Source: Pseudomonas simiae (GTDB lineage: Bacteria; Pseudomonadota; Gammaproteobacteria; Pseudomonadales; Pseudomonadaceae). From it: a stretch of 64,000 bases of DNA. The position numbers and the translations under genes are program-made. The DNA lies in the NCBI RefSeq assembly GCF_900111895.1, contig NZ_FOKB01000001.1, forward strand, positions 749,177 through 813,176. The letters run 5' to 3'. Shown here piece after piece: positions 1-10,412 of the stretch. Positions within the stretch are counted from its first letter, which is position 1, and every line of letters begins with the position of its first letter. Under the pieces are notes generated by a model. It ran no database searches and was not told the DNA's origin. It saw only the letters and a program-made list of their open reading frames with translations.

Positions 1-2
1 TG

Positions 3-866
3 GCGCAGGCCGAGGCTAGCCTGGCCAAGTACCGCGCCACGCTTAAATCGGCGCAGGCCACCGCCAGGCGCGACGCCGAACTGGTGAAGATCAATGCCAT
101 CAGCCAGCAAGATAACGAAGACGCCCAGGCGACCTTGCTGACGGCCGCCGCCGACGTGCAGGGCGCCGAGGCCGACGTTCAGACCGCGCGGATCAACCTG
201 GCTTACACCCGTATTACCTCTCCGGTCGGCGGGCGCATCGAAACCTCGACCGTGACCCCTGGGGCGCTGGTGGTGGCCAATCAGGACAGCGCTTTGACCA
301 CGGTGCAGCAACTCGATCCGATCTATGTGGACGTGACTCAATCGACCACCGAATTGCTCAAGCTCAAGCGTGACCTGGCCAGCGGCGCATTGCAGTCCAA
401 CGGCGATGGCCAGGCACGGGTCAGCCTGAAGCTGGACGATGGCAGTGCCTACAACCAGCAGGGGCGGCTCAAGGTCAGTGGTGTCAGTGTCAACGAGGGG
501 ACGGGCACGGTCACCCTGCGTGCGGAGTTCGCCAACCCGGATCACCTGCTGCTACCGGGCATGTATGTCCGCGCGGTGCTCGAACAGGCTCGCAACGAGC
601 AAGCCATTCTGGTTCCGCAAAAAGCTGTGAACCGCAGCGCCAGTGGCGTGACCACCGCGTTGCTGGTGGTTGACGGCAAGGTCGAACAACGTGAGCTGAC
701 CATCGATCGGGCGGTGGGGAATCAGTGGTGGGTTACGGCAGGTCTGCAGGCAGGTGACCAGTTGATTGTCGAAGGCGGACAAAAAGTCCGTGCCGGTGCC
801 GCGGTCCAAGTGCAGGAAGCCAATGCTCAGGCGGCCACACCCCGCACCCCAGCGAAGGAGGGTTGA
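3..866 (+). CDS. RND efflux periplasmic adaptor, 5' end missing
   Basis: This is the C-terminal part of a membrane-fusion protein that bridges an inner-membrane RND pump to its outer-membrane channel. The frame is open from base 3 without an upstream start, so the gene begins before the window. An Ala/Glu-rich coiled-coil arm comes first, followed by the second lipoyl half-motif ([17 protein letters not shown]) and then the beta-barrel and membrane-proximal domains, ending in an Ala/Pro-rich tail. It stops within a few bases of the pump start, so the two are translationally linked. It belongs to the MexA/AcrA/TtgA-like family. Substrates cannot be told from sequence. Confidence 0.93.
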   Translation, partial: AQAEASLAKYRATLKSAQATARRDAELVKINAISQQDNEDAQATLLTAAADVQGAEADVQTARINLAYTRITSPVGGRIETSTVTPGALVVANQDSALTTVQQLDPIYVDVTQSTTELLKLKRDLASGALQSNGDGQARVSLKLDDGSAYNQQGRLKVSGVSVNEGTGTVTLRAEFANPDHLLLPGMYVRAVLEQARNEQAILVPQKAVNRSASGVTTALLVVDGKVEQRELTIDRAVGNQWWVTAGLQAGDQLIVEGGQKVRAGAAVQVQEANAQAATPRTPAKEG

Positions 867-868
867 GC

Positions 869-3800
869 GTGGCGCACTTTTTTATTGATCGACCGATTTT
901 CGCCTGGGTCATTGCCATCGTGATCATGCTCGGTGGCAGCCTGTCCATCAGCCAGTTGCCGTTGGAGCAATACCCGGATATTGCACCACCCACGGTGAAA
1001 ATTTCTGCCACCTACACCGGGGCCTCGGCCAAGACCGTCGAAGACTCGGTGACCCAGGTCATCGAACAGCAGATGAAAGGCCTGGATAACCTGACCTATA
1101 TGTCGGCCACCAGCAGTTCGGCAGGCAGTGCCAGCATCAGTTTGACCTTTACTGCCGGCACCGACCCGGACGTCGCCCAGATGCAGGTGCAGAACAAGCT
1201 GCAACAAGCCGAGTCGAGGCTGCCGCAGTCGGTACAAAGCGAAGGCCTGACCGTGACCAAGGGCGGTTCGGACTTCTTGATGATTGTCGCCCTGGCATCG
1301 GACGACCCCAGCGTCACCGGCACTCAGATAGGTGATTACATTTCCACCACCTTGCTCGATTCCATCAGCCGAATAGACGGCGTCGGCGATGTGCAGACGT
1401 TGGGCTCGGGCTACGCCATGCGCATCTGGCTGGACCCCGCCTTGCTGGAAAAATATGCGTTGATGCCATCGGACATCAGCAGCGCCCTGGAAGCGCAGAA
1501 CACCGAAGTCTCGGCTGGACAGCTCGGCGCCTTGCCCGCGATCAAGGGGCAGCAACTGAACGCTACGATCAGCGCCCGCAGCAAACTGCAGACCGTGGAC
1601 GAGTTTCGCAAGGTCGTGGTCAAGTCCAACAGCGACGGTGCCGTGGTACTGCTGGGCGATGTCGCGACCCTGGAACTGGGCAGTGAAAGCTACGACATCA
1701 GCACCGCCCTCAACGGCAAGCCTGCGGCGGCCATGGGCGTGCAGTTGGCCGCCGGCGCCAACGCGCTGAACGTCGGCAAGGCGGTCAAGGCCAAGCTCAA
1801 GGAGATGGAGCCCTTCTACCCGACGGAAATGCAGCTGAAAAATGTGATCGCCTACGACACCACGCCCTTTGTCAGCCTGTCCATCGAAGAGGTGGTCAAG
1901 GCCCTGGGGGAGGCCATCGTGCTGGTGGTGTTGATCATGTTCCTGTTCCTGCAGAGCCTGCGTGCAACGCTGATCCCGGCGATTACCGTGCCGGTGGTAC
2001 TGCTCGGCACGTTCGGCGTGTTGGCGCTGTTCGGCTACTCGATCAATACCTTGACCATGTTTGCCATGGTCCTGGCGATCGGCTTGCTTGTAGACGATGC
2101 CATCGTGGTGGTGGAAAACGTGGAGCGGCTGATGGGCGAAGGGCTGTCGCCCGTGGCGGCTACGCGTCAATCGATGCGTGAAATCAGTGGCGCACTGGTC
2201 GGGATCACCCTGGTGCTGAGTGCGGTATTTATCCCTATGGCGTTTTTCGGTGGTTCCACCGGGATCATCTATCGGCAGTTCTCCGTGACCATCGTCTCGG
2301 CCATGGTCCTCTCAGTGTTGGTGGCGATGACCCTGACACCCGCGCTGTGCGCGACGTTGCTCAAAGCGCGCAATGGCAAGGGGCATGGCGCTCAGCATGG
2401 GTTCTTTGGCTGGTTCAACCGCACCTTCGAGCGCGCCAGCGCCGGTTATGAGCGCTGGGTGGGCGTGGTGTTGCGGCGTTGGGGGCGCAGCCTGCTGCTG
2501 TATGGGCTGGTGCTGGTGGTCATGGCGGTGGGTTATGTCAGCCTGGCCACTTCGTTTCTGCCGGACGAGGACCAAGGGATTCTGCTGGCACAGATCCAGT
2601 TGCCGGTCGGCGCGACGGACAGCCGCACACAGGCGGTGATCAAGCAGTTCGAGGACTACATCCTGCAACAGCCCGAGGTCGAAGCGATGATCAGCATCAG
2701 CGGCTTAGGCATGGGCGGTAACAGCCAGAACACCGCACGGGCGTTTATCCGCCTCAAGGATTGGTCCGAACGCGGTGGCTCTGGTCAGGGTGCAGCCGCG
2801 ATTGCCCAGCGGGCGACCCTGGCACTGTCCAGCATCGGCGATGCCGATGCGTTCGTCATGCAGCCGCCGACCGTGCGTGGCCTGGGCCAGAGCTCGGGGT
2901 TCGACCTGCAGCTCAAGGACCTCGGTGGCCTGGGCCATGATGCGTTGGTGGCCGCCCGCGAACAGTTCCTTGAGTTGGCCAGGAAAGACGCCCGCTTGCT
3001 GGGCGTGCGCAGCAACGGCCTGGACGATGCACCGCAGCTCAAGGTCAGCATTGACGACCGCAAGGCCGGGGCCCTGAGCCTGAGTACCAGCGATATCAAC
3101 AGCACCCTTGCGACGGCCTTAGGCGGCACTTATGTAAACGACTTTCTCAACCAGGGCCGGGTGAAAAAGGTCTATGTACAGGGCCAGGCATCCTCGCGCA
3201 TGCAGGCTGCGGACCTTGATCATTGGTTTGTGCGCAACAGTAACAATGAAATGGTGCCGTTCTCGTCCTTTGCCAGCAGCACCTGGGGCTACGGCTCGCC
3301 GCTGCTGGAACGCTACAACGGTAACGCCTCCCTGGAGATCGTTGGCGATCCGGCGCCAGGGGTGAGCTCCGGCGATGCGATGGCCGCCGTGGAGGCCATT
3401 GTCCGGCAGTTGCCCCAGGGTATTGGCTACGAGTGGACCGGGCAGTCCTATCAGCTGCGCTTGTCCAGGTCCCAGGCGCCGCTGCTCTACGGCATTTCCG
3501 TGTTGTTTGTATTCCTGTGCCTGGCCGCGCTCTACGAGAGTTGGTCGGTGCCGTTTTCGGTGATCCTGGTCGTGCCCCTGGGGGTCATCGGTGCAGTGCT
3601 GGCGACCCGTGTCGCCGGGCTGAGCAACGACGTGTATTTCCAGGTCGGGCTGTTGACCACCGTGGGCCTGGCCGCAAAAAACGCGATCCTGATCGTTGAG
3701 TTTGCCAAGCACTTGCAAGAGCAGGGCAGCAGCGTGATCGACGCGACGCTGGTCGCGGTGCGCCAACGCCTGCGGCCGATCCTGATGACCTCCCTGGCCT

Positions 3801-4003
3801 TCATGTTCGGCGTATTGCCGCTGGCCTTGAGCACCGGTGCAGGCTCCGCCGGACGCCAGGCCATTGGTACGGGAGTACTGGGCGGTATGTTCAGCGCCAC
3901 AGTGCTGGGGATCTTCTTTGTACCGTTGTTTTTCGTGCTGATCCGCGGTCGTTTCGGCCGCGTGCGCAGCGCTAATCAATCTGCCCCGACAGGTGATGCA
4001 TGA
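869..4003 (+). CDS. RND (HAE1 family) efflux pump
   Basis: Proton-driven inner-membrane drug/solvent exporter of the AcrB/MexB class, 1,044 residues, which is the usual length. It starts with the typical [10 protein letters not shown] amphipathic helix. The Asp-Asp pair in [12 protein letters not shown] (TM4) and the Lys in [15 protein letters not shown] (TM10) form the expected proton relay. I place the start at GTG 869, six bases after AAGGAGGG at 855-862. The in-frame TTG at 863 directly abuts that ribosome site and is unlikely. Its end overlaps the outer-membrane channel gene by ATGA. No local repressor gene is visible in the window; it may lie upstream. Confidence 0.95.
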   Translation: MAHFFIDRPIFAWVIAIVIMLGGSLSISQLPLEQYPDIAPPTVKISATYTGASAKTVEDSVTQVIEQQMKGLDNLTYMSATSSSAGSASISLTFTAGTDPDVAQMQVQNKLQQAESRLPQSVQSEGLTVTKGGSDFLMIVALASDDPSVTGTQIGDYISTTLLDSISRIDGVGDVQTLGSGYAMRIWLDPALLEKYALMPSDISSALEAQNTEVSAGQLGALPAIKGQQLNATISARSKLQTVDEFRKVVVKSNSDGAVVLLGDVATLELGSESYDISTALNGKPAAAMGVQLAAGANALNVGKAVKAKLKEMEPFYPTEMQLKNVIAYDTTPFVSLSIEEVVKALGEAIVLVVLIMFLFLQSLRATLIPAITVPVVLLGTFGVLALFGYSINTLTMFAMVLAIGLLVDDAIVVVENVERLMGEGLSPVAATRQSMREISGALVGITLVLSAVFIPMAFFGGSTGIIYRQFSVTIVSAMVLSVLVAMTLTPALCATLLKARNGKGHGAQHGFFGWFNRTFERASAGYERWVGVVLRRWGRSLLLYGLVLVVMAVGYVSLATSFLPDEDQGILLAQIQLPVGATDSRTQAVIKQFEDYILQQPEVEAMISISGLGMGGNSQNTARAFIRLKDWSERGGSGQGAAAIAQRATLALSSIGDADAFVMQPPTVRGLGQSSGFDLQLKDLGGLGHDALVAAREQFLELARKDARLLGVRSNGLDDAPQLKVSIDDRKAGALSLSTSDINSTLATALGGTYVNDFLNQGRVKKVYVQGQASSRMQAADLDHWFVRNSNNEMVPFSSFASSTWGYGSPLLERYNGNASLEIVGDPAPGVSSGDAMAAVEAIVRQLPQGIGYEWTGQSYQLRLSRSQAPLLYGISVLFVFLCLAALYESWSVPFSVILVVPLGVIGAVLATRVAGLSNDVYFQVGLLTTVGLAAKNAILIVEFAKHLQEQGSSVIDATLVAVRQRLRPILMTSLAFMFGVLPLALSTGAGSAGRQAIGTGVLGGMFSATVLGIFFVPLFFVLIRGRFGRVRSANQSAPTGDA

Positions 4004-5394
4004 TCAAGTCACACTGGCCTCTGCTGGCCGCCATGGCCCTGGGCGGCTGCGTCAACCTGGCGCCGCAGTACGAGCGCCCTGAGGCCCCCGTCTCCGAGCA
4101 ATGGTTGCCGGCGGCCAACCTGCCCAAAGGAAAGGTTGGGGCTGATATCAAGTGGCAGCAATTTTTTACCGACCGCCGCCTGGCGCAGTTGCAGCAATTG
4201 GCGCTGGCCAATAACCGCGACCTGCGCCTGGCCAGCCTCAACGTCGAAAAGGCCCAGGCGCAGTACCGCATCAAGCGCGCTGACCTGTTTCCTACCGTCG
4301 ACGCGGGCGTCAGCGGCACCCATAGCCGTACGCCGGGGTCGTTGTCCAACACCGGCACGGCAGTCACCACACACGACTACAGCGCTCAGTTGGGGCTGAG
4401 CAGCTATGAACTGGACGTGTTTGGCAGGGTTCGCAACCTGCGCGATGAGGCGCTGGAAGACTACTTGGCGTTGACGGAAACCCGGCGCAGCACGCAAATC
4501 AGCCTGGTGGCGGAAGTTGCCACCGCCTGGCTGACCTTGGCCGCCGACAACGAACGGCTGCTGCTGGCCCAGGAAACCCTGACCAGCCAGTTGGCCACCT
4601 ACGACCTGACCCAGCGCAGCTACGCCTTGGGTGGCTCTTCCGCGTTGTCGGTGGCGCAAGCCCAGACCACCGTCGAATCGGCACGGGGCGATGTAGCGTC
4701 CTATGAGAGCCAGATCCTGCAGGACCGCAATGCTTTGCGCCTGTTGGTGGGCAGCGATCTGCCCGAGGCCCTCTTGCCGGGCACGCGCCTGGAGTCGGCG
4801 GCAGTGCTGGTGGATATTCCAGCAGGCCTGCCCTCCAGCCTGTTGCAACAACGCCCGGACGTGCTCTCGGCCGAGCATACGCTCAAGTCCGCCAACATCG
4901 ATATTGGCGCGGCCCGTGCGGCGTTTTACCCGAGCATCAGCCTGACCGCCAACGCCGGCTCTTCCAGCTCGGCATTGGCCGGCCTGTTCAAGTCCGGCAG
5001 CGGCGCCTGGACCTTTGCCCCGAGCATCAGCGTGCCGATTTTTGACGGGGGCAGTAACCGCGCAACCCTGGATTCGGCTAAGGTCGAACGCGAGATCCAG
5101 TTGCAGACCTATCAGCAAACCCTGCAAACCGCATTCCGCGAAGTGGCCGACGCACTGGCGGTGCGCAGCACCCTGGATCGCCGTATTGCCGCGCAACAGG
5201 CGCTGACCGACGCCAGCCGCAAAAGCTTCGAACTCTCGGATGCCTTGTATCGGGGCGGCTCCCAAAGCTACCTCGAAGCCCTGGATGCGCAACGCTCGCT
5301 CTACAGCGCACAACAGGACCTGATCACGCTGCGCCTGACCGAGCAGAGTAACCGCATCACGTTGTACAAAGTGCTGGGTGGCGGTTGGAATTAA
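4000..5394 (+). CDS. Outer-membrane efflux lipoprotein, OprM/NodT family
   Basis: 464-residue TolC-like channel that completes the tripartite pump. A lipobox (ALGGC, Cys17) gives an N-terminal lipid anchor. Two repeated outer-membrane efflux (OEP) halves follow, with the typical family pattern: [17 protein letters not shown] in the first half, [31 protein letters not shown] at the second repeat, and a [19 protein letters not shown] motif near the end. The start codon overlaps the pump stop by four bases, so adaptor, pump and channel form one operon. Confidence 0.94.
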   Translation: MIKSHWPLLAAMALGGCVNLAPQYERPEAPVSEQWLPAANLPKGKVGADIKWQQFFTDRRLAQLQQLALANNRDLRLASLNVEKAQAQYRIKRADLFPTVDAGVSGTHSRTPGSLSNTGTAVTTHDYSAQLGLSSYELDVFGRVRNLRDEALEDYLALTETRRSTQISLVAEVATAWLTLAADNERLLLAQETLTSQLATYDLTQRSYALGGSSALSVAQAQTTVESARGDVASYESQILQDRNALRLLVGSDLPEALLPGTRLESAAVLVDIPAGLPSSLLQQRPDVLSAEHTLKSANIDIGAARAAFYPSISLTANAGSSSSALAGLFKSGSGAWTFAPSISVPIFDGGSNRATLDSAKVEREIQLQTYQQTLQTAFREVADALAVRSTLDRRIAAQQALTDASRKSFELSDALYRGGSQSYLEALDAQRSLYSAQQDLITLRLTEQSNRITLYKVLGGGWN

Positions 5395-5479
5395 CGGCGC
5401 TGGCACATGCACACATCACCGCAGCAATGGAACGGCTTGCGCGGATTAAATCGGCTAGTTCATTCAACGGGGAATCAAC

Positions 5480-6181
5480 ATGTGTGCTTTTCGTTCCACT
5501 TTAAGCGGTTGCGTCCAGGTGCTGGGCTGCGCCTGTTTCATCATGATGTCACCGCTGTGTCTTGCGAATTCCGACGCGGACCCATGGGAAGGTGTTAACC
5601 GACCGATCTTCGCATTCAATGACGTACTGGATACCTATGCACTGAAACCCCTCGCCCAGGGCTATCAACTCATCACGCCCGGTGTTGTCCAGGACGGCAT
5701 TCATAATGTGTTCAACAACCTCGGGGAGGTCAAAAACCTGGCTAACGATGTCCTCCAGGTGAAGTTCCACAGCGCTGGCGTCGACACAAGCCGCTTTTTG
5801 CTCAACAGCACGATTGGCCTGGTGGGGTTGATCGACGTCGCGACCCCCATGGGGCTGCAGCGCAGTGACGAGGATTTCGGGCAAACCCTCGGTTACTGGG
5901 GGGTCAATAGCGGGCCTTACCTGGTGCTGCCGTTCCTGGGGCCCAGCACACTGCGCGATGCACCGGCCATCCTTCCCGATGCCTACGCCAATCCGGTTCG
6001 CTACATGGGCGACGTGCCTACGCGTAATAGCCTGTACAGCGTGGGCGTGATCGACGGGCGTGCTCAATATCTGGCATCTGAAAAGCTCATGACGGGCGAT
6101 AAATACACGTTTATTCGCAGTGCCTATCTGCAAAACCGAGCGTTCAAGATCAACGGCGCAAACGTAAAGGATGACTTCTGA
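5480..6181 (+). CDS. MlaA/VacJ-family phospholipid-asymmetry protein
   Basis: 233-residue member of the MlaA (VacJ) family, which removes phospholipids from the outer leaflet of the outer membrane. Hallmarks are DPWEGVNRPIFAFND near the N-terminus, then NNLGEVKNLANDVLQ, RFLLNSTIGLVGLIDVA, DFGQTLGYWGV and GPYLVLPFLGPSTLRDA. A ribosome site (GGGGA) precedes ATG 5480. The N-terminus is hydrophobic; a VLGC sequence could be a lipobox, but a more hydrophobic stretch follows it, so processing is uncertain. It lies 85 bases after the channel gene and away from any mlaBCDEF genes, which makes it an orphan or secondary copy. Confidence 0.88.
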   Translation: MCAFRSTLSGCVQVLGCACFIMMSPLCLANSDADPWEGVNRPIFAFNDVLDTYALKPLAQGYQLITPGVVQDGIHNVFNNLGEVKNLANDVLQVKFHSAGVDTSRFLLNSTIGLVGLIDVATPMGLQRSDEDFGQTLGYWGVNSGPYLVLPFLGPSTLRDAPAILPDAYANPVRYMGDVPTRNSLYSVGVIDGRAQYLASEKLMTGDKYTFIRSAYLQNRAFKINGANVKDDF

Positions 6182-6256
6182 CCGGCGCCCCTGCGTGCTC
6201 TTCCCCAACCCGCTCGGCACAGAAGATCAATATCGTTCGTCACTCTCCAGTTGGAA

Positions 6257-6274
6257 CGCAACACTAACGTTGCG
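6257..6274. terminator. Weak hairpin between convergent genes
   Basis: Six-base inverted repeat (CGCAAC and GTTGCG, six-base loop) in the 136-base gap between the convergent MlaA-like and alcohol dehydrogenase genes. No clear T-run follows on either strand, so termination here is only a guess from position. Confidence 0.25.
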
Positions 6275-6317
6275 CTTACTCCAGCACTGCCGGTTGTACG
6301 GCTGCGTCCTGTGCGAT

Positions 6318-7358
6318 CTAAAATTCGGTCACGACGGTTACGCCAGCGGTCTCGAAACGATCCATGTTCATCAACGCGTCGATGGACTGCTCCAGGCTGA
6401 TGGTTTTACCCACGAGTTTTTCCGGTGCCAGTTTTCCGCTGGTGATCATCTGGATCATGGCGTCATAACGATGTGCTTGCATGCCGTGGCTGCCGTAGAT
6501 CTCAAGCTCGTGCGCGATGACCTTGCTCATGGGGATCGCCGGCTGTGCGTGGTCGGCGAGCATCAGGCCTACCTGGACGTGCTTGCCTCGACGGCGCAGG
6601 TTGTTGATGGAGTTGAAGCAGGTGGTGGGATGGCCCAATGCGTCCAGCGATACGTGGGCGCCCCCCTGGGTGATTTCCAGCACGGCTTCGGTGACGTCCG
6701 CCACGCTGTGTGCGTTCAGGGTGGCAACGGCGCCGAGCGTGCGTGCCAGTTCGAGTTTTTCCGGCGAAATATCGATGGCGATGACATTCGCGCCAAGGGC
6801 CTGGGCGATCATCACGGCGGACAGGCCCACACCTCCGCAGCCATGCACCGCGACCCACTGTCCGGCGCTGACCTTGCCTTGGTCAACGACGGCGCGGAAT
6901 GACGTGGCGAAGCGGCAGCCCAGGCTCGCAGCAGTGGCGAAGTCCATGTTCTGCGGGAGTGCGACGAGGTTCAGGTCGGCCTGGTGTATACCGACGAATT
7001 GCGCAAACGACCCCCAATGAGTGAAGCCCGGTTGAAACTGCGTATTGCAGACTTGCTGGTTACCGCTGTTGCACTCGGGACACGCGCCACACCCGCCGAC
7101 AAAGGGCACCGTTACACGGTCGCCGACCTTCCACCGGGTGATGTCCCTGCCAACTTCCGTCACGATGCCGGCAAGCTCATGCCCGGGAACATGCGGCAGT
7201 TGGATGTCCGGATCATGCCCCTTCCAGCCGTGCCAGTCGCTGCGGCAGACGCCGGTGCCCCGCACCTGTACGACCACGCCGTGACGCTCCGGCGTCGGGT
7301 CTTCGACGTTCATCAAGCGCGGCGGTTGGGAAAAGGCTTCGTAGACAACTGCTTTCAT
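6318..7358 (-). CDS. Zinc-dependent alcohol dehydrogenase (MDR family)
   Basis: 346-residue medium-chain dehydrogenase that interconverts alcohols and aldehydes with NAD(P). Catalytic-zinc ligands are Cys38, His60-Glu61 (GHE) and Cys148; structural-zinc cysteines are 90, 93, 96 and 104 (CGACPEC spacing); the Rossmann motif is GCGGVG at 173-178. I start at ATG 7358, which follows AGAGGTG at a good distance, rather than at the far upstream in-frame codon. It is divergent from an Lrp-type regulator 184 bases away, which is its likely controller. The substrate is unknown. Confidence 0.93.
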   Translation of the reverse strand: MKAVVYEAFSQPPRLMNVEDPTPERHGVVVQVRGTGVCRSDWHGWKGHDPDIQLPHVPGHELAGIVTEVGRDITRWKVGDRVTVPFVGGCGACPECNSGNQQVCNTQFQPGFTHWGSFAQFVGIHQADLNLVALPQNMDFATAASLGCRFATSFRAVVDQGKVSAGQWVAVHGCGGVGLSAVMIAQALGANVIAIDISPEKLELARTLGAVATLNAHSVADVTEAVLEITQGGAHVSLDALGHPTTCFNSINNLRRRGKHVQVGLMLADHAQPAIPMSKVIAHELEIYGSHGMQAHRYDAMIQMITSGKLAPEKLVGKTISLEQSIDALMNMDRFETAGVTVVTEF

Positions 7359-7542
7359 GAAAATCACCTCTGCTCGGATAGACACGACGTTGTATTCGTT
7401 CGATTTCTTGCGCGGGGCGGCTCGAATCAACGCTGATCCATTATGTGCGAATGCCTTGAAATTGCTTTTCAGATTCCAGTTGATAGTGGGCGATAAATGA
7501 AATTAATCTCCGTTATCCGGCACATAATTGAAAGGATCAACC
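7359..7542. promoter_or_regulatory. Divergent promoter region, dehydrogenase/Lrp regulator
   Basis: 184-base AT-richer gap between two divergent genes. It must hold both promoters and probably the Lrp-type binding sites. I see no clear palindrome. Confidence 0.4.
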
Positions 7543-8025
7543 ATGTTTGAGCGTTTGGATAAGGTGGATATTGCGATATCGGAGCGACTGCAGCGAGATG
7601 GGCGACTCTCGAATGTCAAGTTGGCGGAGCAACTTTCCCTCAGTGAAGCATCGTGTTGGCGTAAACAGAAACGCCTGGAGGAGTGCGGCGTGATCGAGGG
7701 GTATCAAGCCATCCTGAATCGCAGAAAACTGGGCCTGGGGGTGATGGCTTTCGTGCAGATTTCCTGCAGTGATCACAGTGAAGAAGCCACGGAAAAGTTT
7801 GAGAAAATCATAGCGTCGGCGCCGCAGGTACTCAGTTGTCACAACACAACGGGCGAGGCGGATTTTTTACTTCAAGTGGTCGCGAGAGATTTGGACAGCT
7901 ACAGCCGATTCGTTGAAAAAGTGCTGAGGAAGCTGCCGGGTGTATTGAGTATCCGGTCGAACCTGTCACTGCGAGAAATGAAGACCACCCATCGTTTTCC
8001 CGTGGCCGAACTCCTGAGCATCTGA
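7543..8025 (+). CDS. Lrp/AsnC-family transcriptional regulator
   Basis: 160-residue protein with the family layout: N-terminal helix-turn-helix (LDKVDIAISERLQRDGRLSN, then LAEQLSLSEASCWRKQKRLEE) and a C-terminal RAM ligand-binding domain (residues about 65-150; GLGVMAFVQISC, HNTTGEADFLLQVV, PGVLSIRSNLSL). AAAGGA precedes ATG 7543, and this excludes the TTG fifteen bases upstream. Divergence from the zinc alcohol dehydrogenase suggests that it controls that gene and itself. The effector is unknown. Confidence 0.92.
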   Translation: MFERLDKVDIAISERLQRDGRLSNVKLAEQLSLSEASCWRKQKRLEECGVIEGYQAILNRRKLGLGVMAFVQISCSDHSEEATEKFEKIIASAPQVLSCHNTTGEADFLLQVVARDLDSYSRFVEKVLRKLPGVLSIRSNLSLREMKTTHRFPVAELLSI

Positions 8026-8047
8026 GGACCTTTGAATCAGGGCGACG

Positions 8048-8062
8048 GCCTGATCATCAGGC
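8048..8062. repeat. Palindrome between convergent regulator genes
   Basis: Perfect seven-base arms GCCTGAT/ATCAGGC around a single C, in the 55-base gap between the convergent Lrp and TetR genes. The one-base centre suits a protein site or a short hairpin (CCTGA-TCA-TCAGG). There is no T-run. Confidence 0.3.
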
Positions 8063-8080
8063 GCCCAGGCGCTACCTGGT

Positions 8081-8680
8081 TCAAGGCAGGGCCTTTATCG
8101 CCTGGACGACAGCATTGACGATGGCCTGGGCGATGACCCGACGCTGGGCTTTCTCCATCCTGGGGCTCAGCCATGCAGGCAGGCTGTTCAGCATGGGCAC
8201 GATTGCCTGCAGTGCGCCTTCGCGCAAGGGGCCACCAGGCTGATGGCATAGCTGCCCGACCAAGCTCAGTATTTCCGACTCATAAGCCTCCCTCAATCGC
8301 CGTACACTTTCTTCCATCGGCGCGTTCAGGCAGCCGGTGTCCATGACGGCCAACTTAAACTGCCCGGCCATGTGTTCATGCAATCGAAGGTGGCCTTCGA
8401 TCAGTTTTGTCAGACGTTGCGCGGGCGTCAATCTTCGTTTTTTGATCAGCTCAACGTGCGACAACAACGTCTGATACAGCTCCATCAGCCACTCGAAAAG
8501 CAGTGCTTCCTTGCTTTCTACATGGTGATAAATCGCCCCCGGAGTGATGCCGATATGCGCCGCCAGTTCACGCATGCTGACCTGACTGAAACTGCGCTGC
8601 TGGAACAACTCCAGGGCTCTGCGCTGGAATTCAGAGCGGCTTAGCACAGTGCGCACGCTGTGTTGCGCACACGCAGCCAC
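8081..8680 (-). CDS. TetR-family transcriptional regulator
   Basis: About 199 residues. The TetR DNA-binding domain is clear: RRALELFQQRSFSQVSMRELA, then HIGITPGAIYHHVESKEALL. The C-terminal ligand domain ends in a helical segment. The frame is open much farther upstream, but that part lies inside the acyl-CoA synthetase gene in another frame and reads as low-complexity sequence. A start near GTG 8680 (alternatives GTG 8656 or 8647) is more plausible; no strong ribosome site decides it. It follows the synthetase stop by about 20 bases, so it is probably the last gene of the aldoxime-nitrile operon and could regulate the synthetase. Confidence 0.85.
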   Translation of the reverse strand: MAACAQHSVRTVLSRSEFQRRALELFQQRSFSQVSMRELAAHIGITPGAIYHHVESKEALLFEWLMELYQTLLSHVELIKKRRLTPAQRLTKLIEGHLRLHEHMAGQFKLAVMDTGCLNAPMEESVRRLREAYESEILSLVGQLCHQPGGPLREGALQAIVPMLNSLPAWLSPRMEKAQRRVIAQAIVNAVVQAIKALP

Positions 8681-8702
8681 ACCCGACGGCCGTAGCCTTG
8701 AG

Positions 8703-10340
8703 TCATGTGTCGAACGCCTGCTGCTTCGCGATTTCCTGGTTGCGCAGAATGAACCGCTGCAATTTGCCACTGGGTGTTTTGGGCAGGTGTTCGACGAACT
8801 CGATTTCCCTCGGGTACGCGTGCGCGGCCAGGCGTTGCCGGACATGCAGGCGCAGGACTTCCGCCAACTCGGTGCTTGGCAGGCTTTGACTGTTCAGTAC
8901 GACGAACGCCTTGATCAACTCGGTGCGTTGCGGGTCCGGTTTGCCAATCACGGCGGCTTCAACCACCGCAGGGTGTTCGATCAGCGCACTTTCCACATCG
9001 AAAGGTCCGACGCGATAGCCGGAGGTAGTGATCACGTCGTCGTTACGGCCCACGAAGCTGATGCTGCCGTCGTCATTCAACTCCACGATATCGCCGCTCA
9101 AATAATAACGGTCGACAAAAGCCTGGGTGGGCATTCCGAAGTAGCCCTCGAACCAACACAGGGGCGACCGCTCGCGATCCACCGCCAGCACGCCTGGCCG
9201 GCCCGGCGGCAGTTCCCGATGAGCATCATCCAGCACGACAATCCGGTACCCCGGAACCGCATAACCAGCTGAACCCTCACGTACCGGGTGACGCAGGCCG
9301 TGGTGGTTGCACAGCACCATGCCGATTTCAGTCTGGCCATAATGGTCGTGGATGACCACGCCGAGTTCGTCGGCAAACCAACGGATGACCTGCGGGTTCA
9401 GCGGCTCGCCGGCACTGCTGATGACACGCAGGCGACCACGCACGGTGTCGGCGAACGCAGCCCCCGCCGCGATCAGCAGGCGGTAGGCGGTCGGCGAGCC
9501 GGCCAGGTTGGTGATCGCATACTTGGCAATGATCCGGCAGGTACTGTCCACCGCGAACGGGCCGTCATAGAACAGCGTGGCACGGCCACATGCCAGCGGG
9601 CCGGTCACCGCGTAATACAAACCATAGGCCCATCCGGGGTCGGCGAGGTTCCAGAAATGGTCGTCCTCTCGCAGGTCAATCGAATCACGCATATAGCCCT
9701 TGAAGGCCAGAATGGCGCTTAAGGGCACCTCCAACGGCTTGGCCGGCCCTGTGGTGCCTGACGTACACATCAGCAGGAACGGCGCACTGGCGTCCAGCAA
9801 CTCGGGTACACAATCGGCCTGTTGGCGATCCAGAACGGTCCAGAAGTCGTAATCGTCCGGGTTGCGTGGGCCTGCGCCGGTCACGATGATGCGTGGGCAG
9901 TCAATGACGTCGTCCAACTTGGGGCGATTATGGGCATCGGTCACAATCCAGCGCGCCTCGGAGCAACCCAATCGCTGCTCGATTGCCTTGGGGCCGAATG
10001 CGGTGAAGAGCGGTTGGTAGACCGCGCCGATGCGCCAGGTCCCCAAAATGGCAATCAACAGTTCAACCGTGCGTGGCATCAGGCCCGCTACACGCTCTCC
10101 CGGCTTGACCCCTTGCTCGCGCAAAAAGTTGCCGAAGCGCGCAGCGTGGGCCTGCAGTTCGCTGAACGTGTGGTGCGTGGCGCGGCCATCCGGCGTTTCG
10201 CAGTACAACGCCACGGCATCACCCAGGGCGTGCCGGTCGCAGCATTCGATGCAGGCGTTCATGGCCGCCAGCTCGCCGTGCAAGTCCTGGGTGGCCAGTT
10301 GTCGATAATTGAAAGAGGTCACTGCCGAGTCGTAATCACG
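8703..10340 (-). CDS. Acyl-CoA synthetase, AMP-binding family
   Basis: 545-residue adenylate-forming ligase that activates a carboxylate with ATP and CoA. Motifs are LLMCTSGTTGPAKP (P-loop), DHYGQTEIG (A5), YYLSGDIVELNDDG (A7) and the catalytic Lys in LPKTPSGKLQRF near the C-terminus. ATG 10340 is chosen over an upstream in-frame codon because homologues begin near there; the ribosome site (CAGG) is weak. As the last enzyme after dehydratase, hydratase and amidase, it likely activates the acid released from the aldoxime. A similar acsA-type gene is known in the nitrile cluster of P. chlororaphis B23 (recalled from the literature). Confidence 0.92.
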   Translation of the reverse strand, partial: RDYDSAVTSFNYRQLATQDLHGELAAMNACIECCDRHALGDAVALYCETPDGRATHHTFSELQAHAARFGNFLREQGVKPGERVAGLMPRTVELLIAILGTWRIGAVYQPLFTAFGPKAIEQRLGCSEARWIVTDAHNRPKLDDVIDCPRIIVTGAGPRNPDDYDFWTVLDRQQADCVPELLDASAPFLLMCTSGTTGPAKPLEVPLSAILAFKGYMRDSIDLREDDHFWNLADPGWAYGLYYAVTGPLACGRATLFYDGPFAVDSTCRIIAKYAITNLAGSPTAYRLLIAAGAAFADTVRGRLRVISSAGEPLNPQVIRWFADELGVVIHDHYGQTEIGMVLCNHHGLRHPVREGSAGYAVPGYRIVVLDDAHRELPPGRPGVLAVDRERSPLCWFEGYFGMPTQAFVDRYYLSGDIVELNDDGSISFVGRNDDVITTSGYRVGPFDVESALIEHPAVVEAAVIGKPDPQRTELIKAFVVLNSQSLPSTELAEVLRLHVRQRLAAHAYPREIEFVEHLPKTPSGKLQRFILRNQEIAKQQAFDT

Positions 10341-10412
10341 CATAACGTACCTGATTGTTATTGTTGGTAGATGTTCGGTGTGCACACGCCCAGTGCGCGC
10401 GCTTTGATGTGG

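Noticed and set aside
863-868. TTG as the RND pump start
   Set aside because: It directly touches the AAGGAGGG ribosome site; GTG 869 has correct spacing.
827-2170. Long minus-strand open frame (447 codons) opposite the RND pump gene; similar long antisense frames at 4009-5412, 39910-41400 and 55625-57706
   Set aside because: Their translations are His/Gln/Arg-rich without recognisable domains and lie exactly opposite clear genes. This is the usual shadow of high third-position GC.
8681-8845. N-terminal extension of the TetR regulator
   Set aside because: Lies within the synthetase gene in another frame and reads as low-complexity Ser/Arg sequence.
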